The position numbers were made by a program, and so were the translations under genes. Below the pieces are notes generated by a model that saw only the letters and a list, made by a program, of their open reading frames with translations, was not told where the DNA came from and ran no database searches. Shown here piece by piece: positions 1 through 10,958 of a stretch of 39,753 bases of DNA. The stretch lies in NCBI GenBank assembly GCA_031835245.1, contig JAVKOQ010000426.1:1-39753 (forward strand), read 5' to 3'. Origin of the DNA: Balamuthia mandrillaris (lineage: Eukaryota; Discosea; Longamoebia; Balamuthiidae). Positions within the stretch are counted from its first letter, which is position 1; the number at the start of each line of letters is the position of its first letter.

Positions 1-230
1 TTGGCATTCTACAAGGTTTTTTCAGTGGCTTGAATGAGCTGGTGGATGAGTTTGTAGCTCCTGTACTTCCCAAGTTGGTCAACGGATCACCCATTCACAA
101 AGCATTCCTCACCTCTTGTCGTCAAGAGCAGCCATTCTTACCTACTTCTCCTAATGATGTTCTGAAAAAAAACGAGGATGATGATGATGATGAAAGGAAT
201 CATAACTCAAAAGAAAAAACACCACCATGA

Positions 231-668
231 CAACGAGTTCGCAGAGCACTTCAGCAGCGACAACAAATGTTATCTAATCGACTCAAATATCAGAAGAATG
301 GTCATCGACAACGGATTGCTTGGCAGACACCAGAAATCCGTAGACTTGTCACTTGGCGCTTGCGTGATGGATGGTCTTGGTTGGAGATTGCCAAACACTT
401 GCCTACCCAACGCCGAACCAACAATGATTGCTATGACAAATGGCACAATCTCCTCACAGAATTCTTCAACAATCTCGATGCTTTAAAAGACAAATACTTG
501 GTGGCCCATGATGAGGACTTTGACACACCGGATGACAACCATGCTTCCCTCCCATCATCTCCTACTTCTACTACTACCACTACAGTCATATCCATCTTGG
601 ATGAAGAGGAAGAAACAAAGGAGAATGATGATGATGATGATGATGATATTATGATTATATCCAGTTAG
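231..668 (+). CDS. SANT/Myb-like DNA-binding reading frame
   Basis: The frame encodes a helix-rich segment with regularly spaced tryptophans (IAWQTPEIRRLVTWR, then GWSWLEIAKHLPT and CYDKWHNLL), the pattern of a SANT/Myb-like three-helix DNA-binding domain. An acidic tail (runs of Asp and Glu, many Ser/Thr) follows and ends in TAG at 666-668. The first Met of this frame is at 267. The same frame is also open at the left edge of the window (3-230), so this may be the 3' end of a larger unit. It lies about 370 bp upstream of a chromovirus-type chromodomain. It could be a host gene or part of a mobile element, and the sequence does not decide between them. Confidence 0.45.
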   Translation, partial: QRVRRALQQRQQMLSNRLKYQKNGHRQRIAWQTPEIRRLVTWRLRDGWSWLEIAKHLPTQRRTNNDCYDKWHNLLTEFFNNLDALKDKYLVAHDEDFDTPDDNHASLPSSPTSTTTTTVISILDEEEETKENDDDDDDDIMIISS

Positions 669-1040
669 ATTATATATATATATATTCCTATGAGAAAATT
701 GAAAAAATTGCTACTTTACCCCACTTTATCCGTTGGACTTATAGACTTAGAGTTTTATAGAATGGACCATGAGGAGTTGAATGCCATAGGTTCTGAGTAC
801 CCGCCCCTAACCCTAACCTAGAGTGGTGCCTATATACTAGTGGATGTTATTGGCAACAAGTTGGAAGATCATATCCCTCCTTCTCTTCTTAGTTAGTTCC
901 CCCTCTTTCCTCTGGTTCCTCAATACCTCTATCCTCTATTCCAGTTCTCCTGATAACACCGATATGTAATCCGGAACCAACCCCAATAGATCTGAAGATG
1001 TTAATTCTGAGTCTGATGATGATGATAACAACTCCTCCAA
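669..1040. other. Stretch without a recognisable gene
   Basis: This is the gap between the SANT/Myb-like frame and the chromodomain. It has an (AT)n tract near 670-686 and a short CCCTAA-type tandem (805-820). No convincing coding frame was found. It may be decayed element sequence. Confidence 0.3.
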
Positions 1041-1525
1041 GTCCTACAAAGTTAGCAAGGTGCTGGACCATTGTAGACCTGTCAATCGCCAGGAATACAA
1101 GGTCAGATGGAAAGGTTATTCTTCCAAGTACAACCTCTGGATTCCAGTGAAGAACTTTGATGACCTTTAACCTGTTAACACCTATTGGAAAAAGCTTCGT
1201 TCAAAAAGGGAGTGATGTTGAAAAACTCCAACATAGTAGCTCTTCTTTCTGCCGAGTTCTCCTTCTGCTGTCGACCTGAGGAAACTTCTCATCTTCCTCT
1301 TTTCCTTTCTTTGATGTTTCCTTTTTTCTCTCTCTTCCATTTTATGCCTTGTTCTTTTATGGATCTTTCTTTTAGCTTAAATACAGCCTCTCCTTGTTTC
1401 TTCTTCCTTCCTCTCAAGATAACTTACAACAAAATACTTTACTTGTATTCTTTACTTTAGTAAATTAAGTTCATGTCTTGTACTTACTTTGTCTCCACTA
1501 TCATTCCTGTTCTTATTTTACAACA
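1030..1525 (+). mobile_element. Ty3/gypsy chromovirus remnant: chromodomain and 3' LTR
   Basis: The fossil 3' end of an LTR retrotransposon of the chromovirus branch. Parts seen: a chromodomain (about 1041-1170, with the typical YKVSKVLDH and YKVRWKGY elements, then an aromatic and a terminal NFDDL), a purine-rich tract just before the LTR (about 1203-1215), and a 310-bp LTR at 1216-1525 that starts TGTTG and ends CAACA as an inverted pair. In chromoviruses the chromodomain lies at the C end of integrase, next to the polypurine tract and LTR, and that order is kept here. Reverse transcriptase and the integrase core are not seen upstream, so the copy is incomplete. The 5' LTR is outside the window or lost, so age cannot be estimated. 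Confidence 0.6.
1216..1525 (+). repeat. Putative 3' LTR of the chromovirus remnant
   Basis: A 310-bp segment bounded by TGTTG and CAACA, directly after a purine-rich tract that follows the chromodomain frame. It contains an AT-rich TATA-like stretch (near 1378) in a pyrimidine-rich body. Without the partner LTR the ends rest only on the terminal inverted pair and the tract. Confidence 0.5.
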
Positions 1526-2230
1526 GCCCAATGCATTTATACCAAATCTCCACAGAGCATAAAGAGCAACACGATGGGAAAAGTGCTAACAGACCTCCTG
1601 TTGGTTGCACAGAACAAGAGGAACGCCCTGGAAGCTTTCCCTGAGGTCAAGCTCAAGGACCTTCCACAAGATGACGGGACCACTCCACAAGTTCATGCAC
1701 CAGTTGAAGACAGGCATCAACTCGGGCCTGTTGGTACTGCACCCATCGAGCCAGATCATGAGCGAGATCTTGCAAGACTGGTGGTCTCTGTTCAAACATG
1801 GTGGACCAGCCCTTCCTTTGCAGGTTCTTTGACCAATCTAGACAATGGCTGCATGCCATCATCTCCTAAACCTCAGCACTAACGGCATCAACACCAGTAG
1901 TGACGTCATCTTTATCAAAAAGAACCAATTGTTCTTCCTCCTACCATGTCCCCGAGTGCCATAGCATACTACTCCTCTAGCGGTGATGACGACAATGATG
2001 GCCCTTCCATGATTATTCCACAACCAACAATTCAACTCCACTTCGTCAAATCAGGCCCCACCAATCATTGTCCTCATGTACATTCCTGAGAATCAGTGAG
2101 CCACCCAGCTTGCTGCTGTTTTTCCTGATTCTGCTTCTTCTTTCAACTCTTTTAACAGTTACCATAATTTGTTTGTTCAAAGCAATTTTTATTGTGGTCA
2201 CCAAGAAGAGAACAGCAGTATTTCTTTTTT
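1526..2230. other. Unassigned stretch downstream of the LTR
   Basis: About 700 bp between the LTR and the 3' end of the ABCG gene. Positions 1574-1860 look coding-like (balanced composition and several overlapping frames on both strands), but no frame resembles a known family and no start can be chosen. It could be decayed element sequence or a degraded host gene. Positions 2042-2230 are AT-rich and probably hold the 3' flank of the ABCG gene. Confidence 0.3.
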
Positions 2231-4151
2231 TTATGATTTAGCAAATAACTTCTTCCACGTGTAAATGAGATTGTTAAAAGTAAGGTATTCCCATTGTCTT
2301 TCCCATCTGAGAGCACAGTAAGCAGTAAAGCGTGAAACTAGTATCATAGCGAGTAGTACTAATGCGCAACCCCAAATAGAAATGAAGTCCAGGCCAAGTT
2401 TGTCAATGGTTTGCTGCCCGCTGGTGATGCTGCATGTACCATTCTCAGAGAGCTCATCCTGGTCACAGTGAATCTCCAAGCCCTCGAGCTCATTCAAAGA
2501 AATGCCAACATAAGTGTATTTGACAAAGCTGAGGGCATCCAGCCAGGAAAAGTAGCTGGGTAACTTGGCGGGGGGTAAGAAGAACCCACCAAACAATCGA
2601 CATACTTCCATCGTTATAGGAAGCATGGTGATGGCCAGGCTGACAGTGCGGCAAAGCGTGGAGATCATCAATGCAAGTGATGTGGCGGTCAAACTGCAAA
2701 GCTCCATGAACAGCATGAACACAATGAACTTGCCCGCATCCGCTTGCAATCCAACCATCCAGTACACGATAGTGGAGAAGATAATTGGATAGATGAGCTG
2801 TACCAGCAGCTCTATTGAGATTTTCGCTAAAAAGTAAGCTGAGACGCTGTACATTCCAGAGGATCGCTCTCTCAAGACAATAAGACGCTCTGATGGGACT
2901 GACAAGTTTATCAAGTTAGTTGATAGGGTCACTCTGGATGAAAGTGTCTACGTACACGAGTTGATAAGGATGAGTGCACCGAAAATGCCTTGGTTGATGC
3001 ACACAAAGAAGAGTACAGGCTGTCGCCTGGTGGTACTCTCTAAATTGTCGCCTATCTGGAAGAACACGCCGCCAATAAGTATTGCCATAATGATGGTTTG
3101 CAACAGCTGAGCAAGCATTTCGGAACGAGCACGAAGTGTGTTTCTCATTGACCTTTGGAAAAGATACAGAAACTGCATCCCCCATGGAGGTCGAGCTGGG
3201 AATTTCACTTGTGACTTTAGCTTCCCTTGTTTAGGTTCTTCTACTTCTATTGGCTCATACTGGTTGATAAGAGCCTCTGCATTGGCATTGGCTTCCTCAA
3301 TGGCTGCAGGCGTGAAAGCAGTCGGTGTGATGACGTCCACTTGAGAATGAATGCGCCATGTGGTTAGGCAGGGAACTGCACTAGAGTCGTATGAACTCAT
3401 ACTTACAGACATGGTCAGCGGGGTTGGTATGCCTAGGGCACGGAAAGCCTGCGTGAGCGTAGAAGTCCAATACTTCAGCCACAGCGCCATGGTACACGAT
3501 TCTACCTTCCTTCAGCACCATAAGGTCGTCGAATGAATTGAAAATTTTAGTAGATGGCTGGTGAATGGTGCAAACAATAGTGCACCCTTCTGAGTGAGCA
3601 AGGTCCCGCAAGACCTTGCAGAGCATCAAGGCGGTGACGCTGTCCAAGCCTGATGTGGGCTCATCCAAGAAGAGTATTTCTGTGCCATGAATTAGGGGAG
3701 AATGTACGACAAAAAGATGTGAGAGAGAGAGGGGGGGAGGGAGGGAGAGAGAGAGAGAGAGAGAGTACGCACTTGGCTGACTCAACAATTCAATTCCCAC
3801 GCACAACCGTTTGCGTTCTCCTCCAGAGATGCCTCGTTTGAGAGGGTCTCCAACCCACGTGTTTGCGCAATGACGCAAGCCCAGCTTGCAGATAACACTG
3901 TCTACCCGCTCCAACTTCTCGCTGTTGCTCATTGTTGGAGGCAACCGAAGTAAAGCTGCATATCGCAGCGTCTCCCAAACCGTGAGGTATGGGAAGAGCA
4001 GGTCATCTTGCATCACATAGCCAGAAAGATTCTTCAAATCCTTCGTATTATACGTGTAGCCGTCCATCATCATCTTGGTGCCTTTAACCTTGCCTAAGCG
4101 CACCCGTCCTGCTAACAGGTTTAACAAGGTAGTCTTTGATAAGGAAGTACA

Positions 4152-4190
<39 letters not shown>

Positions 4191-4606
4191 AGTTAGAGAA
4201 TTAAAGCGGAGGCGTTCTGAGATATTCAAAGAACCTTGCCAGCGCCGCTAGGACCCATGATGGCCAAGAAGCGCCCCTTTACCCGTCCGCAAGCGTCACG
4301 AAGCAAGGTCTTCTTTCCGTCAGGTGAGACCACGTAGGCGCTCATCCACGACAGCTCCGTCGCGTTATCGTTCTGCCTGGGCGTTGATTCCTCGCCATCA
4401 CTTCCGCAGCCGGGCATATCCTCGGCTAGCGTCCGCGTTAGCGTGGGATGATCTTCAAAGATGGAGGAGCTGGTGGAACTGCGCTGCTCTGTTCCCCTAG
4501 GAGAGCCACTCGCCTCCAAGTCTGCTTCCTCTTCCCCTCTTCCTCCTTGGTTGATGCAATTTGAGAGGTCCGCCATTTCTACATCCGACAACGAAGACGA
4601 CTGCAT
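2231..4606 (-). CDS. ABCG-type ABC half-transporter (five exons)
   Basis: Predicted 685-residue White/ABCG half-transporter: an ATP-driven membrane pump with an N-terminal nucleotide-binding domain and C-terminal membrane domain, working as a dimer. Exons on the minus strand: 4606-4235, 4133-3773, 3679-3407, 3339-2956, 2898-2231; all join in frame. Walker A GPSGAGKTT (residues 118-126) is split by intron 1. Other motifs: Q-loop MQDD (about 165), signature ISGGERKR (226-233), Walker B ILFLDE (246-251), H-loop TIHQPS with His284. The family motifs NPADHVLDVI and FPSERLIVLRERSSGMY appear only across introns 3 and 4, which supports those junctions. About six membrane helices fill residues 390-660. 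Length and domain order are normal for a half-transporter. Introns 1 and 2 carry sense-strand CT repeats. The substrate cannot be told. Confidence 0.93.
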
Positions 4607-5533
4607 TTCGTGTTCAAGAAGACTCTACTACAAGGTAGTGCAGGACTGACACACAGAATAACGTGGGTTTGGGCGTTTAGGCCAAGAGTGAAAGGAGAGT
4701 TCTTGGATAAGATGAGAGGAAGGAAATGGAGGGGGAAAGGAAGGAAGGAAAGGAAGGAAGGAAAGGAAGGAAGGAAGGAAGGAAAGGAAGGAAGGAAGGA
4801 AGGAAGGAAGGAAGGAAGGAAGGGAAGGAAGGAAGGAAGGAAGGAAGGAAGGGAAGGAAGGAAGGAAGGAAGGAAGGAAGGAAGGAAGGGAAGGAAGGAA
4901 GGAAGGAAGGAAGGAAGGAAGGAAGGAAGGAGAAGGAAGGAAGGAAGAAGGAAGGAAGGAAGGAAGGAAGGAAGGAAGGAAGGAAGGAAGGAAGGAAGGA
5001 AGGAAGGAAGGAAGGAAAAGGAAGGAAAAGGAAGGAAAAGGAAGGAAAGCGAGGAGCAAGAATAACAAGAGCAAGAACAAGAACAGAGAGCGAACCTGTA
5101 GCATGTCGCTCATGGCTAGACTTGAGTGGAGGCGTGGAAAGTCATGTACGAGCCATATCCTCTGCTCAAAAGAGTATTGGGGCAGAAAAGTACAAATTCA
5201 TGAGGAAGAGAGGATAAAGAAGAGGAAGAGCGGTAGAGACATCGCTCCATTGGACGTTGGGGCCTACCCCCTTCCACCACAATAACGTAGAGGGTGCAGG
5301 ACTTGTTTCAGGGTTTTGTACAAGGTTAACAGCGTTTAAACAACCCAACCCGGTCAAACTTGCGCAAGTCCGCGGACCGACAGCAGACAAGGTCGACACG
5401 TCTTCGGAAAGATCCACATCGATCGAATTAACCAAAAAAAAGGAAATCGTGACGTAACGGCATAATTATTGCGGACAGGCAGGAAAAACAACTTGGGGGT
5501 AAACACGGTGAGACACGCAGACGGAGGAGGAGC
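4607..5533. promoter_or_regulatory. Divergent intergenic region, ABCG and NST1-like genes
   Basis: About 930 bp between two divergent start codons, so it should hold both promoters. Its left third is the GGAA array. Positions 5052-5533 are of mixed composition with no supportable gene. No clear TATA box was identified. Confidence 0.4.
4729..5051 (+). repeat. (GGAA)n microsatellite
   Basis: About 320 bp of near-continuous GGAA units with occasional extra G or A bases (GGGAA, GGAGAA, GGAAAA). The right end shades into a GGAAAA pattern. Because the unit is 4 bp the array is open in several frames, producing Lys-Glu-Gly-Arg and Phe-Leu-Pro-Ser pseudo-proteins that are not genes. Confidence 0.95.
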
Positions 5534-6641
5534 ATGTTGTTGTTTGGGGAGGGAGGTGGTAGGGGCTCTGTGGCGCAACCCCGATTCAGCTGCGTAGAGG
5601 ACTATTGGAAAAGCCTGGACGTGGAACTGCGCAAAGCTTTGGTGTCGGAGCGGAAGCACGTTGTGTTGCAGGCCCTTCGAAAGAAACACCTCCACAAGGA
5701 AAACTGTCCCTGCTGCTCTCATGCCCGTCTCCACTTTGATGGCGGAGCTAAACACTATGAGCTGTTTTGCACTGCTCTCGAGGAACGAGGGGATGCCCCG
5801 GGGCTGATCGACATACACAACTTTGGTCCAGCTTCATCCACAACCAACCCCTCCAGCGCTTCTTCTTCGACGCCGTCAAAACAAGCTCACGAAACGAACG
5901 ACCAAAGCAAGCTTTCACCTTCCGAAGACAACAAGCAAAAGCAACAACGGCCACAGGAAAACGAAACGGAAGAACATGACGACCCTCCTGGCAACCCAAA
6001 GCGCGATCTGGTGGACGTGACACCTGCCCAGAACGAAACCTCTTCCGAGTTGAAGACCTCACCAACAACAGAGGTGGACCAGTCGGAAGATGAAGATGGA
6101 ATGGTGGACGTCCCTACCATCTTCGGAGATTGCTTGTGCGTCAAGGTAATTACTCCCTTTTACTGTGTCTGTTCTGGTTGTTGGTTTGTTTGCTGATCGG
6201 ATGACTTTGTTGCTCTTCTCCACAACAATAGCACAAGAAGATTTGTTTGAATGAAGAGCTGTTTCAAAGAAACGACTTGTTGGATTTCCTGACCAGCAAA
6301 GTTCAGCTTTGTGAAAAGTTTGTCCATCATTACTCTAACTGCGATATGTGCAGCAGCTATCACGTCTTTGAGGTACCTTGTGCTTCTTCTTGTTCTTCTT
6401 GTTCTTCTCTTTTTTTTATTATTATTCTTCTTCTTCTTCTTCTTCTTCTTCTTCTTTGTGCTTCATGTGTTTGTTAAACTGACTTTGGTCCCGTCACATT
6501 GAAGCTCTTCATCTTTGATATGATAAAAACCAACATAGTGAATGGTTATGAGAAAGAAGTGAAGACAGCAAAAGCCAACGAGATGGCTCGCCAATTACTT
6601 CAGGAAGAAGCAGCTCACAAACCAGGAAAGAAAAAGAAGTA

Positions 6642-6677
<36 letters not shown>

Positions 6678-8370
6678 GTTGTTGTTCGCTTTCGCTAATC
6701 GTTACCCTGACTCAAATTTAATATATTTCGTGCTTGTAGGAATCGTACCAAAAGCAAGAAAAAAGGGAAAAAGGCGTGTCCTTGTCCTTGTCATACTGCG
6801 TCTTTGAGCAAACCAGAACAAGTAAACATCGCTGCCAACACGAGTAAACGGTCTGAAGAAAGCCAATCAGTTTCTCCACAAGCCTCAATAGCAGATGAGA
6901 ACGAAATCAGCAGTAGTTTAGGCAACGAATCTTCCTCGCAGAAAGCTCCTGCTGTTATTACCAACAGTAATACTCACTTATTACAGGATAGTAACACAAA
7001 CGAAAACACGCATAGCGAAGGAAGGCTTGAGTGGACCACCGTGGAGAGCAGAAAATCAAAGAATCGCCATTCAGCCAAAAGGTGCTTTCTCTCTTTCTAC
7101 TTGGCAACACAATAACAGGAAGGTCAACTTATGTTAATATTCAAAACTAGGACTCAATCAAAACCACCCGAGTGTAATGCCTGTGCCTCGACACCTCCTT
7201 CTTCTTCTTCTTCTTCCCTCCCACAGCTTCCAACCCCATCAGCCTCCTCTAGTTATGGGACCAACGCCCGATTGTTGCGCATAAAACGTGCAGCCAACGC
7301 GCATGCCCGCTCGCAAACAACTACGGCCCCAACCTTATCGTTGGCCCATGATACAAGCTTCGCAACAGAGAAACATCGGAAAAGAGATGATGGCAAGCCT
7401 GTCTGCAGCAGTCATGTCCATCATCACCATTCTCACCCTCATTCTCATCAACAGCCCGCCGCCACTATCAACCTTGTCAATAGCAACTCAGCTGTTTCCT
7501 CTTTGAAAGATAATTTACCCCATCATTCAGCTTGGAAAGTAGTGCCTTCGTCCTCCACCTCTCCAACTCGGTCTGTTTCGGAACAGGGCTCATCTTCTGC
7601 CACTGAGATTGAACGAGAATGTGGGAAAAACCAAGTCGGTTGCAGTAGTTGTGGCCATGATGACCATGATAATGATAGGGACGGTAAAGTTACCGGCGGG
7701 AGTAATGCGCATATGGAGAAGCAATTACGACAGCAACAATACCTCAAACAACATATCGAATCTCTACGAAAAGCTGAAATTGAACGTGCTGCTCAAGTCC
7801 TCATCCATGCGGTACTGCGCAACTTCCTGCATTTCCATCTTCATTTTCTTGTGTTTCATGTCTCTTCTCTCTCGTTCTGTTACTTGTTCTCCGCTGTTCC
7901 GCTTGCTCTTACTCTCTCTCTCCTCTTGATTTCATACATGTTGCTGCAATCTTTTGTCTTAACAAATTCAACAAATAAAGGTGCAGCATGCCGCAGATAA
8001 CAAAGAAGAGATGGAGTGGATGAAAGGTCTGCTGCGTAGCATCAGTGCAGCCGCCAAAGAAACGTTCTGTTGCGACTGTGAGCTGGAGGAGTGTACCCAG
8101 GATAACAACCCTACCTCTGCATCCTCGAACTCCTTCTTCTCGTTCCACCACATGTCATCCCAACAACGACCGTTTTGCTCTCTCTGTCCCCCTTCCTCGC
8201 CATCACCTTTGTGGAGCGGTGTCAGCAGCAGTGTCACCTCTGGTCGTTGTTTGCTTCATCACAACGCTTTTAGCTTTCCGCAAGTTTTGGATGGGTGCCC
8301 TACCTCTGCAGCTACCTCTACTTTTACTGCGCCCTCTTCCTCCTCTTCTTCCTCCTCCTCTTCCTCATAA
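5534..8370 (+). CDS. NST1/FAM193-like protein (six exons)
   Basis: Predicted 759 residues. Exons: 5534-6145, 6232-6372, 6505-6638, 6740-7081, 7151-7811, 7981-8370; all junction phases agree. Near the N-terminus a segment runs DYWKSLDVELRKALVSE, then a VL-containing helix, then CPCC plus a basic patch. This resembles the conserved FWxSL...LVxxEKxxVL...CxCxVC core of fungal stress protein NST1 and related FAM193 proteins, so this is a resemblance rather than a secure assignment. Further Cys/His clusters occur (CDMC, CPCPCH, CSSCGHDD, CCDCELEEC), with a Gln-rich helix before the last intron. Much of the rest is Ser/Thr/Asn-rich and probably disordered. Intron 2 has a TTC run and intron 3 a CT run. 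Function unknown; a zinc-binding scaffold is possible. Confidence 0.72.
6146..6231 (+). other. Intron 1 of the NST1-like gene
   Basis: GTAATT donor after codon phase 0 and TAG acceptor, 86 bp. It shows the usual short intron size and pyrimidine-rich sense strand of this region. Confidence 0.7.
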
Positions 8371-8440
8371 CCAAATACGTTTCCTTTCGTTTATGTTAAC
8401 TTCAGTAAATAAATAGGTTTTGTTGTTATGTAAAAAATGA

Positions 8441-9307
8441 TCACGAAGAAGATGATGCAGAAGAGGCAATGCTGCTGGCAGATGGCAATGAAACGGTGGT
8501 AAGAATGGTGAACGGGGATTGAGGACCTTGGCTCCTTGCCAAGAAGCACAGCTCCGTGACTTCCCATCGCAAGGGCGTCCACTGGTTCTGCAACAGCTGG
8601 CACTGCTCCTGAAGCTGCTCCTGTGGCAGCTGTCCCACCGTCACATGTGGTCGCCACTCCTTCTGCTCATCGTCGCATGTTGGGAAGAGCTCCAAAAGCA
8701 GCCGCCGCAGAGCATGGAGATTGCTATGCCCCGCGTCCTCTTGTTCTTTGCTAGCCGTTGAGGCTTTCGTCGTTTTCGTTTTGGTGACGCGGCTTGTTGA
8801 TGTCGACTGATCACCCTCGGTCGACTCGGAGACATGAAAGGAGATGTACTTGCTGCGACTGGTCGTCGGAGGAAGCAGCCGGTCGAGACACACGGTGAAC
8901 GGGCGAAAGGAGGCAAACCGGTGGTCCTGGCGCAGCTGCTCCGCAGCGGCCCTGAACTGACCGGGAGGCAAAAACGGGAAGAGCAGAGTGAGGTGAGGAG
9001 GCCAGCGCTCGTAGCTTTTGTCAAACCTCGCGCGCAACTCCTGGATAGCCTCCCATTTGTCGGTTGGGGGGACTATGCAACAGGCCGCGTTCGGCACGGC
9101 CTTTGCCCAGCTGCACGAACTCTTTGCATCCCCTCCTCCTCCTCCTCCTCCTCCTCCTCCTCCTCCTCCTCCTCCTCGTCCTGGTTCCCTCGGAATGCTT
9201 TTGGGCGCTTGTCTTTGCTGTGGCTGCGGCTGCAGTGTGTTTCTTTTTGCTGGGTTCTTTTTGTTCTGCTTGTTTGTCTTGGTGTCGTCCTTTTTATTCT
9301 TGTGCAT
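8441..9307 (-). CDS. 2H phosphoesterase (2'-5' RNA ligase-like fold)
   Basis: Single-exon, 288-residue protein. The two HxT motifs that define the 2H phosphoesterase superfamily are present: PHLTLLFPF (His105, Thr107) and PHVTVGQ (His221, Thr223). The hydrophobic run NAACCIVPP before motif 1 and the WEAIQELRARFDKSYERW helix fit the subfamily that hydrolyses or handles 2',3'-cyclic phosphate or 2'-5' bonds in RNA or nucleotides. A basic Lys/Gln-rich N-terminus leads into a run of 15 glycines (45-59) encoded by a GGA-type repeat. A Ser-rich tail closes the protein. It is on the same strand as, and just downstream of, the CCA-adding enzyme gene, which hints at a link to tRNA end metabolism (inference). 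The start could also be later, since the N-terminal 60 residues are low complexity. Confidence 0.82.
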   Translation of the reverse strand: MHKNKKDDTKTNKQNKKNPAKRNTLQPQPQQRQAPKSIPREPGRGGGGGGGGGGGGGGGDAKSSCSWAKAVPNAACCIVPPTDKWEAIQELRARFDKSYERWPPHLTLLFPFLPPGQFRAAAEQLRQDHRFASFRPFTVCLDRLLPPTTSRSKYISFHVSESTEGDQSTSTSRVTKTKTTKASTASKEQEDAGHSNLHALRRLLLELFPTCDDEQKEWRPHVTVGQLPQEQLQEQCQLLQNQWTPLRWEVTELCFLARSQGPQSPFTILTTVSLPSASSIASSASSSS

Positions 9308-9629
9308 TTTTTTGTATTTGTTGTTGTAACGCTCTATTAATATTATGTATTAGTCGTTATATACCCTTTCTGTTTGCATTACGAAGAATATAAACAGAAC
9401 CTGTTTGTTCAGCTAAACGATAAAACCACCAGCAGCATATGATCCACCCACCATCACCACCACCATTTCAGCGCCATCGTCTCCAACGTGCTCCCATGGC
9501 CGAAACCGATGAAGACACGTGTCCCTTACTCCCAATGCCTTGCCTTCTCTCCTCGATGCCACCTCCTCAACCAGACGCGGCTGAGCATAGAAAGCGAGGA
9601 AAACATACGAAAAAAACAAGCTCTCTTTT
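9308..9629. promoter_or_regulatory. Gap between CCA-enzyme 3' end and 2H gene start
   Basis: 322 bp between two minus-strand genes. It includes an AT-rich patch (about 9334-9365) just upstream of the 2H start codon that could serve as core promoter. No gene seen. Confidence 0.35.
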
Positions 9630-10912
9630 TTATTCTTGGCGTTTTCGATGAAGGAACTGGAGGTAGGTGATGGCTTGCTCTTTTGTGGCATTGGTCCCTT
9701 GTGTTATCTGCCATTGGACTAAGCGAGAGGTAAACTCACCAACAGCAGGTCCAGCAGCAATATTCAGCTCTTTCATGATGTCTTCGCCCTATTTTTAAGG
9801 GTGTTTTAAAACCAGGTTCCTTAAGAAAATGGAGATGGAAAAAAAGAGGTTACATTTAGAAATGGGTCCATCTGCAGCACTGACACCAAACTGGATTGCA
9901 CGATAGCTTCTATCAATAACGGCGCTATATGGTGTGTTGTTAGTTCAGAGAGGGAGAGGGAGAGGGAGAGGGAGAGGAGAGGGAGAGGGAGAGGGAGGGG
10001 AGAGGGAGAGGGAGAGGGAGGGAGAGGAGGGAGAGGGAGAGGGAGAGGGAGAGGGAGAGGGAGAGGGAGAGGGAGCAAACCTTGAAACGGTATGCGAGTG
10101 CCTACTCTTCCATCAATTTCATCCTTAAGTTCTCCTTCTGTTTGTTGCAGCGGTGTCAACAAGTTGATAACAAGATCAGCCAGATAAGCGCTAACCAGCC
10201 AACACAGTTGACTGTTGCTTGGATGGAGGCTGCATTCTCTCAACCACATTCCCAATTCTCCGGTGTTGTTTTGCACAAATGTCGCGTACGCTTTTCTTTG
10301 TTGTTGTTCCTGAAATTGGGATTTCACTTCGTCGAGTTGATGCTGTTGATGTTTTTGTTTGAAGTAACTGTGGTCCAACGGCACTTGGTTGTGAATGTTA
10401 TCAACTAAAGCGTCAGCTCTATCGTCCACAAATGCTTGTTCCAGTCGTTCTTGTGCGATGATTGGCAATAACTTGTATGTTGCATCTACTATTCCTATTA
10501 CTGATCCTATCTGAGCATTTGATAACTATTGTAGTGATTTTATTGGGAAAAAAAAAGATGTCTCAATAAGAGAATGAAAAGAAAAGGGAAGCACAAGGAA
10601 AAGAATGAAGTGAAGTAGTACCGAAAGAGAACTACGAAGGATGTTCATAATGTTTTGTTGCATTCGTTTGACCCGCTTTTTAGATGGAGGAGTCTCAACC
10701 AATGATGCGGTGAATAAGAATGGGGAAAGAACAGCGGTTAAATAGGCCAAGTCATGCTGAGTTTTCTCTTTGAAGGTCCAATGGTAGATGGGCTGTAAAC
10801 CCGTTTGTTTCTTTTGTATTCGCTCATCCTCCGATAATAGCCTTAGTTTTGACGATAGGAAAATCAAGGTCAGAGCAACAAACGAACATGAAGAAGCAAT
10901 GAAAAGGAGAGG

Positions 10913-10958
<46 letters not shown>

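Noticed and set aside
1216-1525. Reading the LTR as a 5' LTR of an element to the right
   Set aside because: The chromodomain and purine-rich tract lie directly to its left, and no primer-binding-site-like sequence follows it.
4610-5217. Long ORFs on both strands rich in Lys-Glu-Gly-Arg or Phe-Leu-Pro-Ser
   Set aside because: They are translations of the GGAA microsatellite in frames kept open by its composition.
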